Source of the DNA: CBDDDW01 sp965226805
GTDB taxonomy: Bacteria > Chloroflexota > Dehalococcoidia > Lucifugimonadales > JAGWBF01
DNA length: 64,000 bases
NCBI GenBank assembly: GCA_965226805.1
Contig: CBDDDW010000029.1
Span: forward strand, 248,001 to 312,000
Reading direction: 5' to 3'
Shown here: piece after piece, positions 1-7,807 of the stretch
Layout: the number at the start of each line of letters is the position of its first letter
Numbering within the stretch: the first letter of the stretch is position 1
The notes under the pieces: model-generated
Databases searched by the model: none
Told to the model about the DNA's origin: nothing
The model's input: the letters and a program-made list of their open reading frames with translations, nothing else
Made by a program: the position numbers and the translations under genes

Positions 1-1
1 G

Positions 2-91
2 GCGCTCTACGACACCCAGAGGGCGCGGGTCAAGCGGGAGTTGCTCAGGTGGGTGCGCCGGATCCTCACCCTGGGCCTGTGGCGGAAGTAG
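2..91 (+). CDS. C-terminal end of an unknown protein (partial)
   Basis: The reading frame is open from the window edge to a TAG at 89-91 and gives only the last 29 residues. They are basic and tryptophan-containing, with an amphipathic or membrane-associated look (RWVRRILTLGLW). The family cannot be told from so little. The frame is chosen because it is open, ends cleanly, and is followed by non-coding sequence. Confidence 0.35.
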   Translation, partial: ALYDTQRARVKRELLRWVRRILTLGLWRK

Positions 92-494
92 ACGCTTTCA
101 GGGTGTGGTTAGGGTTTCGTGGAACTTTTGTCGAACTAGAGTGAACACTTTGGGTGGTGAGGCCCAAAAGGTATTGCCAACGGGGCAATGGGGCGTAATA
201 CTGAAATTGTTATCAGGCTTTTCAAGTGTTTCTTTGCCATAGAAACCTGGGGGTCCTTTCCCTGAGCCCGTGATGTACCAGAGGGATCGAGCCAGGCTCT
301 CCCAACGGTCGCCCAAGAGGGATGTTTCCACAAAGGCCGGAGTGCGTCCTGCGTTTCGACCTTTCGATACGACGGTTGGAGTGCCCCATGCCCTCTGACC
401 GTCTCCCCATGCCTGCGGCATAGCCCTTCAGACAGCTGAGGCCGCAGCTTCGACACGCGCTGGTCTACGGTCCCGTCCGTCAGGCTGGCCGCTT
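92..494. other. Non-coding stretch downstream of the IS110 transposase
   Basis: Several overlapping short open frames exist on the minus strand but none looks like a protein family and they contradict each other. The stretch lies on the 3' side of the IS110-family transposase and may be partly the element's right end. No terminal inverted repeat is expected for this family, so the element border cannot be set from one copy. Confidence 0.4.
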
Positions 495-658
495 CACGTC
501 ACCGTAGCTTCCCCAGAGTCGGTACGCCGTACTGACCCTGGCCGAGCTGCGCCCTTTTACACCCGCGTCTGTTCTGTGGCCACATCCTGGGACAGCCGGG
601 CCACGTCTTCGTAGCTCCCCAGAAGTCGCCTCGAAATTGACCCTGGCTGAGCTGCGTC
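495..658. repeat. Imperfect ~58-bp direct repeat at the 3' end of the IS110 element
   Basis: Two related blocks, 495-553 and 602-658, share CACGTC, CGTAGCT, CCCCAGA and TGACCCTGGC(C/T)GAGCTGCG in the same order. They fall in the unusual 3' extension of the transposase frame. They may be duplicated right-end or recombination sequences of the element. Confidence 0.5.
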
Positions 659-1722
659 TTCTTCACAACCACACTCCGTTCTCCGCGTTTGGCATCCGAC
701 CGTGGGCGGAGTGTGTCCATCGTCAACCAACCCATAAGCCACGACCCGTGCTGTGGATGCCGGTGCGGGCAACACAAAAGCAACTGTCTTGAGGGACTCC
801 AGGGAGAACGATGCTTGAGCATGGAGTTCAGGATAATCAGCAGCTTACGCATACAGGCTGTGAGAGCCAACTTCTTGGGCTTACCCGCCGCCAGCAGGCG
901 TTGATAGAAGACCCGGATGACTGGGTTGTGGCGGCTGGCCGTCAGCGCCCCCATGTACAGAGCGCCGCGAACTCGGGCGCGTCCACCCCAGACAGTGCGT
1001 TTGCCCCGCAGAGTACCGCTGTCTCGGTTGAAGGGAGCCACACCAACCAGGGCAGCGATCTGACGACGGTCCAGCGTGCCCAGCTCCGGCAGGTATGCCA
1101 GGAGAGTCAGAGAGAGCTGTTCTCCCACGCCGGGAACAGTGCGCAGGAGATTCTCTTTCTCTCGCCACACAGGACTTTGGTGCAGAGTCTGCCGCAGTTC
1201 CTCATCCAGGTCGTCCAACTCCTGCTCCAGCCAGGCTACGTGAGCTTGGATGCGCGGACGGAGGGATCTGGCGGCAGTGTCCAGGCGGTTTTTCTCAGAC
1301 ACCAGCATGGTCACGACCTGGTGTCTGCGGGCGACCAGAGAATTGAGGGACTGGGCCTCGGCGTCCCGCAGGGGGCGCACGGGCGGACGAGCGACCTCGG
1401 CGAAGTGAGCCAGGACTTGAGCATCCAGAGCGTCGGTCTTGGCCAGCGTCCCGGTGGCCCTGGCAAAGTCTCGCACTTGGCGGGGATTGACCACCACAAC
1501 AGGCAGAGACGCCGCTGCCAGGGCAGCCACCAAGGGCAGTTCCAAGCCACCCGAGGCTTCCAGCAACACCATGGCGGGACCCAGGTCCCCCGTCTGGGAG
1601 ACCAGCTTCCCGACGCCTGCATCGTCGTAGGAGACCTCCCATCTGTCGCCGGTGGGACGGACGGCAACATCCACCTGGGCCTTGGCTACATCGATGCCTA
1701 CGTAGATCACTTCTCGCTCCAT
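499..1722 (-). CDS. IS110-family transposase (DEDD, RuvC-like)
   Basis: Transposase/recombinase that moves its element by RNA-guided recombination, as shown for the IS110 family. The N-terminal RuvC-like domain shows the DEDD set in order: D11 (GIDVAK), E55 (LLEASG), D97 and D100 (TDALD). The C-terminal Tnp_20 domain carries VPGVG near 197 and the PFNRDSG segment with the expected catalytic serine near 235. The start at 1722 is chosen because AGGAGG lies six bases upstream; a longer frame to 1758 lacks this. The protein is about 70-100 residues longer than usual: after the normal end near KHRSPWS it runs on through repeated DNA, so the stop may have been altered. It inserted next to, and probably inside, a lipoprotein gene. 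Confidence 0.9.
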   Translation of the reverse strand: MEREVIYVGIDVAKAQVDVAVRPTGDRWEVSYDDAGVGKLVSQTGDLGPAMVLLEASGGLELPLVAALAAASLPVVVVNPRQVRDFARATGTLAKTDALDAQVLAHFAEVARPPVRPLRDAEAQSLNSLVARRHQVVTMLVSEKNRLDTAARSLRPRIQAHVAWLEQELDDLDEELRQTLHQSPVWREKENLLRTVPGVGEQLSLTLLAYLPELGTLDRRQIAALVGVAPFNRDSGTLRGKRTVWGGRARVRGALYMGALTASRHNPVIRVFYQRLLAAGKPKKLALTACMRKLLIILNSMLKHRSPWSPSRQLLLCCPHRHPQHGSWLMGWLTMDTLRPRSDAKRGERSVVVKKTQLSQGQFRGDFWGATKTWPGCPRMWPQNRRGCKRAQLGQGQYGVPTLGKLR

Positions 1723-1895
1723 GAGCACCTCCTGCGAATTATTGGCCCGTCCTTGCACGATGCGGGCTTGGTTGGCCCAGGCAACTGTTCGGGCTCTATT
1801 CGGAATGGGTGCGGCGACCCTCTCTTATGTCCGGTCTTCCATGACCCAGGAGGTTACGGTCTGCCGCACCCTGATCCCCCTTAGTGAACTGATTG
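1723..1895 (-). ncRNA. Candidate bridge RNA region of the IS110 element
   Basis: This is the 5' non-coding part of the element, between the transposase start and the point where the interrupted host gene begins. In the IS110 group this region encodes the structured bridge RNA that specifies target and donor DNA. A perfect 9-bp stem is visible: GGGTGCGGC at 1807-1815 with GCCGCACCC at 1863-1871, enclosing 47 bases. The RNA limits and guide loops cannot be set from one copy. Confidence 0.4.
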
Positions 1896-2518
1896 TCCCA
1901 TACCAATTTCAAGATACAAGGAGGTGCGTATTGCACACGAAGGAACGAGTCCAACGAGTCCTGGCCGCCGTCGCCGGACTCCGGTAGGACCTTCACAGAT
2001 ATCAGCGGCACATGGTTACGGGCCTTGCTCTTGGGCGTGTTGATGAAACGCACACTGTATCCGCCTATTGTGGCTGGAATGTTCGCTACCCAGCTGTCGT
2101 CGTAGTCAGCATCGAGGGTGGGCCGGTAATAGGGCCGCTCCGAGCCACGACCCGTTGCACTGTCAGATTCCGACCGCCCCGGCCTGGGAGTGTCCGTTTC
2201 GGTCGGTCTAGCCACGCAACGTACGTTGCGTGGCTGACCCTCTGTGCCGTGGTTCGGGGGTCCTGACGGCGCCGGGGTTGGCACTCCCTCTGGCCACTGG
2301 GGCCGCTCGATCTCATCGCATGAGGGGAGCATGTCGTGTGGGTGAACGGGTGTATCCTCTTGGCCAGAAAGGCTGGAGATGGTATTCGAGACGGGAGTAG
2401 GAGTAGACGCCAATGGCCATAGACGCCAAGCCATCCCCATTTGACCTAACTCCTGCGGCCTCCACTGATGGGAGTTCCAAAGGCTCGTTGAACGCCGAGA
2501 ACTCCGCACGATACCCAT
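1896..2518 (-). pseudogene. 3' part of a lipoprotein gene, frameshifted and cut off by IS110
   Basis: One minus-strand frame here reads a threonine-proline linker (STPTPVS), then a domain-like segment with YYRPTLDADYDDSW and IGGYSVRFINTPKSK, and then runs into the IS110 element near 1895. Codon choice and the TP linker resemble the other secreted proteins of this island. No convincing start of its own is present. The simplest reading is that it was the C-terminal half of the gene ending at 2313, separated by a frameshift around 2400-2440 and truncated by the insertion. It could also be a separate decayed gene. Confidence 0.45.
2210..2235. repeat. Perfect 26-bp palindrome
   Basis: The 13-base arm AGCCACGCAACGT is followed directly by its exact reverse complement. 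It has no loop and lies within the decayed lipoprotein coding frame. It could be a binding site, a remnant of a mobile-element end, or the trace of a local inverted duplication. Confidence 0.8.
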
Positions 2519-3227
2519 ACTGATAGGCCAGAAGCTCCCAGACGCCAGGAAAGGATGCGCTCACTTCGAATGCGTGGAGCAGACCATCCTCGACGCCGAT
2601 CCATCCCACAAACTTTTCGACTCCCGCCAACATCTGGTCGCGGACCTTGGCCTCCTCCGAGTCTTCACTTGGGGGAGGGTCACCATCCTGGACATTACTC
2701 CAGAGCTTTTCCGCCCTGGCTCGCAAGTCGACGTTGCCCTTGACCCTGGTGACCCGGACACCGTGAAGGGTCTCCTCGCCAACAACTACTGCGTCGACGA
2801 GGCCGTCAACCACGCGTGCATTCCTAACAGAGTCCACCGTGACCATCTGGAAGGCACTAAAGGCGGTCGGTCTCACCTCCCAGGGGCCTTCAGCACGGGT
2901 CCGGCTGTACTGTTGGCCGTCCACCACCAACAACTCCCTGTATGGGTCTCCATGCCATTGAGTTACAACGTGTATTCCCTCATTGACCACTACTACCCCC
3001 TGGGTGGAGGACTCATACCGAGGGGGGTCTCCTTCTGTCTGAGGCGTCTGCCAGAGCTCCATGGAGAATCTATAGGACTGAACGGCGCGGTTCTTGGCCT
3101 GAGCTACCTCAACCAACTCCTGGGCAGAAGCGGTCCCTGAAGACATGCCAACTGCCAGCCATGCGGTGATTGCAACCGCAGCAACGACGCGCAGGCTCAC
3201 AATAGTAAGTATCGATCTTAGCGACAC
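2313..3227 (-). CDS. Secreted LolA-fold protein, LppX/LprAFG-like (3' end frameshifted)
   Basis: An N-terminal signal peptide (hydrophobic segment to about residue 30, ending GTASA-QE) sends it outside the cytoplasm; no lipobox cysteine follows. Residues about 35-255 read like the LppX/LprAFG or LolA-type lipid-carrier fold: an N-terminal helix KNRAVQSYRFSMEL, then alternating strands containing LLVVDGQQY, GPWE and GVRVTRVKG. The GTG start at 3227 is the only one that gives a full signal peptide. After LPSVEA near residue 245 the sequence stops looking natural, while a neighbouring frame carries a TP linker, so a frameshift is likely and the true protein was longer. It is the last gene of the minus-strand lipoprotein island. 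Binding of lipids or other hydrophobic ligands is inference. Confidence 0.65.
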   Translation of the reverse strand: MSLRSILTIVSLRVVAAVAITAWLAVGMSSGTASAQELVEVAQAKNRAVQSYRFSMELWQTPQTEGDPPRYESSTQGVVVVNEGIHVVTQWHGDPYRELLVVDGQQYSRTRAEGPWEVRPTAFSAFQMVTVDSVRNARVVDGLVDAVVVGEETLHGVRVTRVKGNVDLRARAEKLWSNVQDGDPPPSEDSEEAKVRDQMLAGVEKFVGWIGVEDGLLHAFEVSASFPGVWELLAYQYGYRAEFSAFNEPLELPSVEAAGVRSNGDGLASMAIGVYSYSRLEYHLQPFWPRGYTRSPTRHAPLMR

Positions 3228-3363
3228 GTCAGACGCCCTCTCATTACCTAGCTATGATTACTATGCAAGAATAGATTCCCCCATTTGCAACTTCCCCAAC
3301 CCGTCCACAACTATATGACATCGCCTCCCGCAACCTCTGCTCCCACTTGGCCTACCTGTCGAC

Positions 3364-5361
3364 TCATGGTTTGCCAGGAACGACAGCAGGCGTAGGAGTT
3401 GAAGGGGCTGGGCCTGACCTTCTGAACAGCCATACTTCGCCATCCACTACAGCGGCAAGCGCTTCAGATGGTGAGTAGCCATCGACGCTATGGATTGCCG
3501 TTCCGGGTGACAGAAATGCGGCGTCGCCGTCCCTGGGTCGATAGTCGCCAGGCACGAGATTGGCGTTAACATGAAAGGCTACCCGGTAAAGCACTGAACC
3601 CAATCGGGACTTTTCCACTTGGCCGCCGCCGCCTCGCTTGGCTTTCGAGGAGTACGAGGAACCGCCGAACCGAATGAAGTTGATCCAGTCCATGAACCCG
3701 TTTCCAGGAAGGTCTTCGTCGGAGAGAAGGCCGCTCTGGATTCGGGCCGTGACCTCAGCATCCGACAGGGTTGCGTCAAGGACTGTATCTCCTTTGCCCG
3801 TGCCCCTGTGCCTCTCGATCACTCCACCCCTGCTGTTCAGAACAGCCTGAGCACCTGTCGGAACGTGGGTAATGTAGGCTATTCGCCCCAGTGCCTGGTC
3901 GTCGACGAAGGCGACCACTGTCTGGTTGTCGAAGTCAAGCCTTACGTATTCTGGTGGCATGACATGATCGTCGAACGAGACGGGGCGTGGCTCCGGCGTA
4001 GGAGTAGGGACCGACGAAGGTTCGCTATCATTGTCATTACTCGCCCCTCGTGTCGGCAAATAGAGGACGAAGTGGTCACCACGGAGGTCACTCGGGCACT
4101 GGTCGATGACGATGACTTCGTTGACCGGCCGCTTTGCGAGGCGATAGATGCGTACGCGGTCTACCACCGTGCCATCCGAGGCTATCTCCTCCAGAGCGGG
4201 GTACGGCAATCGCCCTATCTCGACGGGATAGGCTATAGCCAGCGTCTCCAGCTCCTCAATTGGTACGTAGCCGCCGAAATGGGTGCTGTCCGCGTAGACG
4301 TACTCCACTCCCCGGAACTCGATCTGGAGATTCGCCATGTTGACGAGTGGCCAACCCGCCTCCAGCAATCCCTCAGAGGACAGGGTTATCGCAATGGTGG
4401 GTGTGTCAGGAGTAGGGCTAGGCGTTGGTAGCCTCGATGTGCCCTTAGCTACATAGAAATAGTTGCGCGCTCCAGGCTGACATACGGGGTACGCCGTCTC
4501 CAGATCGAGATACCAGATGTCAGAATACATCCCTTTCTCCGCAGAGCGCACCAAGAAACCCTGCTCAAGAGGTACTCCGGGCAAGGCGTAGACCCTGCGG
4601 CCTGTGTCTCCCTTCCCCAGCTGGGTCTCCCCGAGTGCTAGACCCGTCTGCTCCAAGCGTTCGGCATCAATCAGATCCGCTCTTATCGGCCCAGCAACAG
4701 CCTCATACCTGATGCGTTCATGGCTGGCCTTCATAGGCCCTCTACGAATAATCAAACGAGGAGTTGGCTTAGAGGCGCCCGATTTTTCGGGACGCCCGCC
4801 AGCAGCTTGGTTGCTGCTACGGATGGTCCGAAAGATGGCGAACGCGGTGTGCTGTTGCTCCGGTGTCAGGTCTCTCCCCCATAGCGTCAGTCTGAGGCCA
4901 TCCATCGCACGGAAATGGACGCCGGTGAGCCCGCCTGATCGGTCCAAAGGAATGACTAGTTTTGCTTCGTAGCCCCCAATGAATTCGTACCTCAAAACGT
5001 AGGTGTTTTCGGGATCGCCCGCCGGGTCCAGACTTGGCGAGAATCGGCCGTAGTCGAACCTGAGCGTAACGCCATCACCCACAAGTTCGCCTACATAGGA
5101 ATCAAGTGGGCGGGTCTCACGTAGCTCCCAACCTGTAGGTAGACGAAGGGAGAAGCCTGGCTGGTCAGCCAGTCCAGGAGCTTCGACCAGCGTCCAGTCT
5201 GGTGAAGGTTGGGCACCAACGGCCTGTTCGACGGCCTGGGGCAACTGAATCCTCTGCTCATTAGGACCTGGAGTTGGGGTAGGACCATCAGGTCTGTTGA
5301 ATGTCTGCGATGGCGTTTGCCGTCGGGGTCGGTGGTCGACTGCTCGGTGAGGCGCAGCCAT
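3364..5361 (-). CDS. Large extracellular multidomain protein with the shared island module
   Basis: About 665 residues, family not recognised. A TP linker (PTPTPGP) is at the extreme N-terminus, then a domain at about 50-190 (SLRLPTGWELRE, with SDR/PsbP-like spacing), a middle domain 215-420, another TP linker near 455, and at about 480-650 the module also present in the proteins at 5288-7168 and 11467-13407 (VVAFVDDQ, ITHVPTGAQAVL, LYRVAFH, FLSPGT, VDGYSP). There is no signal peptide. Instead the frame overlaps the end of the upstream gene by 74 bases, and both frames carry TP-rich linkers there. It may therefore be the continuation of that protein after a frameshift rather than an independent gene. 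It would act outside the cell. Confidence 0.7.
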   Translation of the reverse strand: MAAPHRAVDHRPRRQTPSQTFNRPDGPTPTPGPNEQRIQLPQAVEQAVGAQPSPDWTLVEAPGLADQPGFSLRLPTGWELRETRPLDSYVGELVGDGVTLRFDYGRFSPSLDPAGDPENTYVLRYEFIGGYEAKLVIPLDRSGGLTGVHFRAMDGLRLTLWGRDLTPEQQHTAFAIFRTIRSSNQAAGGRPEKSGASKPTPRLIIRRGPMKASHERIRYEAVAGPIRADLIDAERLEQTGLALGETQLGKGDTGRRVYALPGVPLEQGFLVRSAEKGMYSDIWYLDLETAYPVCQPGARNYFYVAKGTSRLPTPSPTPDTPTIAITLSSEGLLEAGWPLVNMANLQIEFRGVEYVYADSTHFGGYVPIEELETLAIAYPVEIGRLPYPALEEIASDGTVVDRVRIYRLAKRPVNEVIVIDQCPSDLRGDHFVLYLPTRGASNDNDSEPSSVPTPTPEPRPVSFDDHVMPPEYVRLDFDNQTVVAFVDDQALGRIAYITHVPTGAQAVLNSRGGVIERHRGTGKGDTVLDATLSDAEVTARIQSGLLSDEDLPGNGFMDWINFIRFGGSSYSSKAKRGGGGQVEKSRLGSVLYRVAFHVNANLVPGDYRPRDGDAAFLSPGTAIHSVDGYSPSEALAAVVDGEVWLFRRSGPAPSTPTPAVVPGKP

Positions 5362-7168
5362 GCGTTCCCAGCAGCGAGGTGTTCACATGGGAGGCACCAT
5401 ATCGTCGGCCGGTGTCGGCATCGAAGGCTACCAGACCCACCGAGAAGTCCTGCCGCTTCTCCTCGGGCACGATGCCAGCGTCGCGCCAGGAGCCTTGGGC
5501 CTCGACTACCCACACTAGCTGGTCTGGGTCCTTTGTCGCCGAGTTTGACCCTCTCATAGCATCGAACTCGCTCCAGCGCATCAGCCGGACAACGGGCGAG
5601 TGGGGTTTGCCAGTGACATTGAGTTCGGGGACGGCGAAGCTCAGATAGGCCAACCCAAGCCGAGCGGCCAATCGTTCCGAGATTCGTGGCCCCTGCTCAC
5701 TGGCCGCGGGCCGGTGCTCCTCCCCCAGTGCGCTCCATACGGACAGGGTGACGACAGCGTCCGTCATGATGCCCCGCGAGAGCTCTCCCGACTCCAACCA
5801 GAAGGCCCGCACCACGGACGTGCCGTCGGCGAGCCTAAAGTAGAGAGAATAGCGCGGCCCCTCATGGTCGCGACGCCCCTGGTCCACCGGCGACTCAAGC
5901 ACTAATTCGACGAAGCGCTCGACGGCGCGTTCTTCCTCTATCTTGCCGAGGACCACATCTTCCCCATCTTCCACTTTCGTGCCGAGCACCTTAATCGAGT
6001 TCTTAGTGCTGAGGACATCAATGGACATGACCTTGCCTCGAATGTCCAGCAGGTCCTCGCCGATCCTGGCCCCAGGGTTCGTGTCCGCCTCGAACAGTGT
6101 GACTTCGCGGTCCTCTAATGTGGCTAGCCTGAACACTTGCGAGTAGCCCTTCACTCCGTATACAGGAGTGCCCGGGTTGAGATAGGTGGCGTCGCCGTCC
6201 TGGTGAAAGTAACCGCCGTAACCATCGATCCTGAAGGCAACTCGGTATAGCTCCGGGCCCAGGTCTTCTTCGGTGAGGTCATTCTCTCTGCTAATGGTCT
6301 CGGGTCCAACAACCATCCACCTTGCTGTGTAGGTGATACCGCCGAACTGGACCGAGTGGACCCAGTCGGCTGCCATTTCGCGGGGCCGGGCGTCCTCGTC
6401 GTTCTGGAGGCGCTCCATGATGCGCTCCATCGCCAACGGGTCTGACAGAACCGCGTCCAGGCGGCTTGGGCTATCGCCTCGCCCATCATGCCGATCGACC
6501 GTCCGCCCATCCCGGTCCAACACAAGCTGAGAGCCGGAGGGCACGTGAGTGACGTAGGCGACCTTGCCCGAGTGCTCCGGTGACAGGCCCTCCACGAAGG
6601 CGACCACTACATCACCGCCCAGGTCCAGCCTATACCTCTCCGAGGCCGGCACCGGTGTGATCGAGCCGGGTAGCCTCGGAGATGGCGTAGAGGTAGGTGT
6701 GGGCTGCTGTTGGATTTGGGTGACGGGACCAGAAGATTCCTGAGCACCAGTAGGAATCGGGACTTCTCCGACAACCCAATACGGACCAGGACAATCATCC
6801 GGAACCGGCTGCTCTACCAAGGTCTGGACGTGGGCCAGCGGTACTTCACCGCCACCAATTCTGATCTCTTCTCCGACAGATAATGACAAACCTGAATCGT
6901 CGCTGATTCGAATATCCGGTCCGTCAACACTCAGCTTAAACCCATGCGGCCAGATGAGAAAGTAGTCAGTGCCGCCCTTGCTTATTCCACGAAGACAGCC
7001 GTCTTCTAGCACCAGTTCGCCCTCGAGGTCAGCGTCCATCACATCCATGTCCTCCCGCTGCTGAGAGAGGTGAGGACTAGCCAACAATTCCGGGCCATCA
7101 GCTTCATTGCATGCCACCATTGATAAGAGAACAATCCCCAAGAGGCCGACAGATGTCAGAATGCCCAT
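5288..7168 (-). CDS. Lipoprotein with the shared island module
   Basis: The start at 7168 is preferred over 7204: AGGAGG stands seven to eight bases upstream and the protein then begins with a clean type II signal peptide (GIVLLSMVAC). Residues about 45-140 form a small domain with a conserved-looking DGCLRG and DYFLIWP; a TP linker follows near 160-180 (LPGSITP). From about 185 comes the shared module (VVAFVEGL, YVTHVPSGSQLVLDRDG, GPELYRVAF, YLNPGTPVYGVKGYS), then a second block IGEDLLDIRGKV and a third block with RLADGTSVVRAFWLESGEL. The last part resembles a PepSY-like end (VGLVAFDADTGR). The gene at 11467-13407 repeats the same block order. Anchored on the outer face; function unknown. 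Confidence 0.8.
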   Translation of the reverse strand: MGILTSVGLLGIVLLSMVACNEADGPELLASPHLSQQREDMDVMDADLEGELVLEDGCLRGISKGGTDYFLIWPHGFKLSVDGPDIRISDDSGLSLSVGEEIRIGGGEVPLAHVQTLVEQPVPDDCPGPYWVVGEVPIPTGAQESSGPVTQIQQQPTPTSTPSPRLPGSITPVPASERYRLDLGGDVVVAFVEGLSPEHSGKVAYVTHVPSGSQLVLDRDGRTVDRHDGRGDSPSRLDAVLSDPLAMERIMERLQNDEDARPREMAADWVHSVQFGGITYTARWMVVGPETISRENDLTEEDLGPELYRVAFRIDGYGGYFHQDGDATYLNPGTPVYGVKGYSQVFRLATLEDREVTLFEADTNPGARIGEDLLDIRGKVMSIDVLSTKNSIKVLGTKVEDGEDVVLGKIEEERAVERFVELVLESPVDQGRRDHEGPRYSLYFRLADGTSVVRAFWLESGELSRGIMTDAVVTLSVWSALGEEHRPAASEQGPRISERLAARLGLAYLSFAVPELNVTGKPHSPVVRLMRWSEFDAMRGSNSATKDPDQLVWVVEAQGSWRDAGIVPEEKRQDFSVGLVAFDADTGRRYGASHVNTSLLGTHGCASPSSRPPTPTANAIADIQQT

Positions 7169-7209
7169 AGTCCTACCTCCTGCAGTTATGCTCAGCCGCC
7201 CCACGACAT

Positions 7210-7797
7210 TTACTCCAAGATCACTTCATAGGCTTTCGGCCCTGGGTCCAACCAACGGCTGGTCACGAGGTTGGCCAGGTGTGCATGGGCAACGTAGTGT
7301 CCTGGAGTTGCCCGGCCCCCTTCGAAGTGCACCTGGTCCCAGGTCATGGTGAAAGAGGCAGTCTCGCCGGATTTCAGGACGCGGTGCCCGTCCCCGTAGC
7401 GCAGGACAGCCACGTTTCGGGCTTCCTGAATACTTCTAATAGTCACCGTTGGCGGCATGTAGTCCAGGGTGACCGGCCAATCGCTGATGTTAGTGACCGT
7501 GAAGGTCAGCGTCACTAGCTCGTCCTGAACGTACGCCGCCTTGTCGGTCTTCATCTCCCACTCGTAGGGGTACTGGTAGTCATCACTGGAGTAGCCTGGC
7601 GGGCGGAGACGCTCAGCGGCTACCATCGAGTGTGGTGAGCTGGAGGGCGCTCCCTCCATGAGCTCCTCGAACGAACTCAGGCCATGGGTGGCAAAGGCGG
7701 CTCCCAGGTGATTCCCGTCGTCCGTGGCGCAGAGGACAAGGTCGGGAGCGCCGCCCTCTCTGTCCCACCAGAGCGCGATGTACCGCGCACTGCCCAA
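7210..7797 (-). CDS. BsuPI-like domain protein
   Basis: The C-terminal half (about 85-195) has the strand pattern of the BsuPI/intracellular proteinase inhibitor fold, an immunoglobulin-like beta sandwich: YVQDELVTLTFTVTNISDWPVTL, then LKSGETASFTMTW and TPGHYVAHAHL. The N-terminal 80 residues are of unknown type. The best start is TTG at 7797, eleven bases after the stop of the preceding gene, which suggests translational coupling. There is no signal peptide, odd for a gene among exported proteins; the upstream frame stays open across the preceding gene's stop, so it may once have been fused to it. A similar BsuPI domain ends the protein at 11467-13407. Confidence 0.65.
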   Translation of the reverse strand: MGSARYIALWWDREGGAPDLVLCATDDGNHLGAAFATHGLSSFEELMEGAPSSSPHSMVAAERLRPPGYSSDDYQYPYEWEMKTDKAAYVQDELVTLTFTVTNISDWPVTLDYMPPTVTIRSIQEARNVAVLRYGDGHRVLKSGETASFTMTWDQVHFEGGRATPGHYVAHAHLANLVTSRWLDPGPKAYEVILE

Positions 7798-7807
7798 CAG
7801 TTCCCCA

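Noticed and set aside
98..456. Overlapping minus-strand frames near the window start
   Set aside because: Two frames of similar length contradict each other and neither resembles a known protein.
811..1884. Long plus-strand frame over the IS110 transposase
   Set aside because: It is the antisense shadow of the transposase; no family features, low-complexity Gln/Gly/Ser sequence.
3619..4431. 270-codon plus-strand frame
   Set aside because: Antisense to a better-supported exported protein; no ribosome site or family motif.
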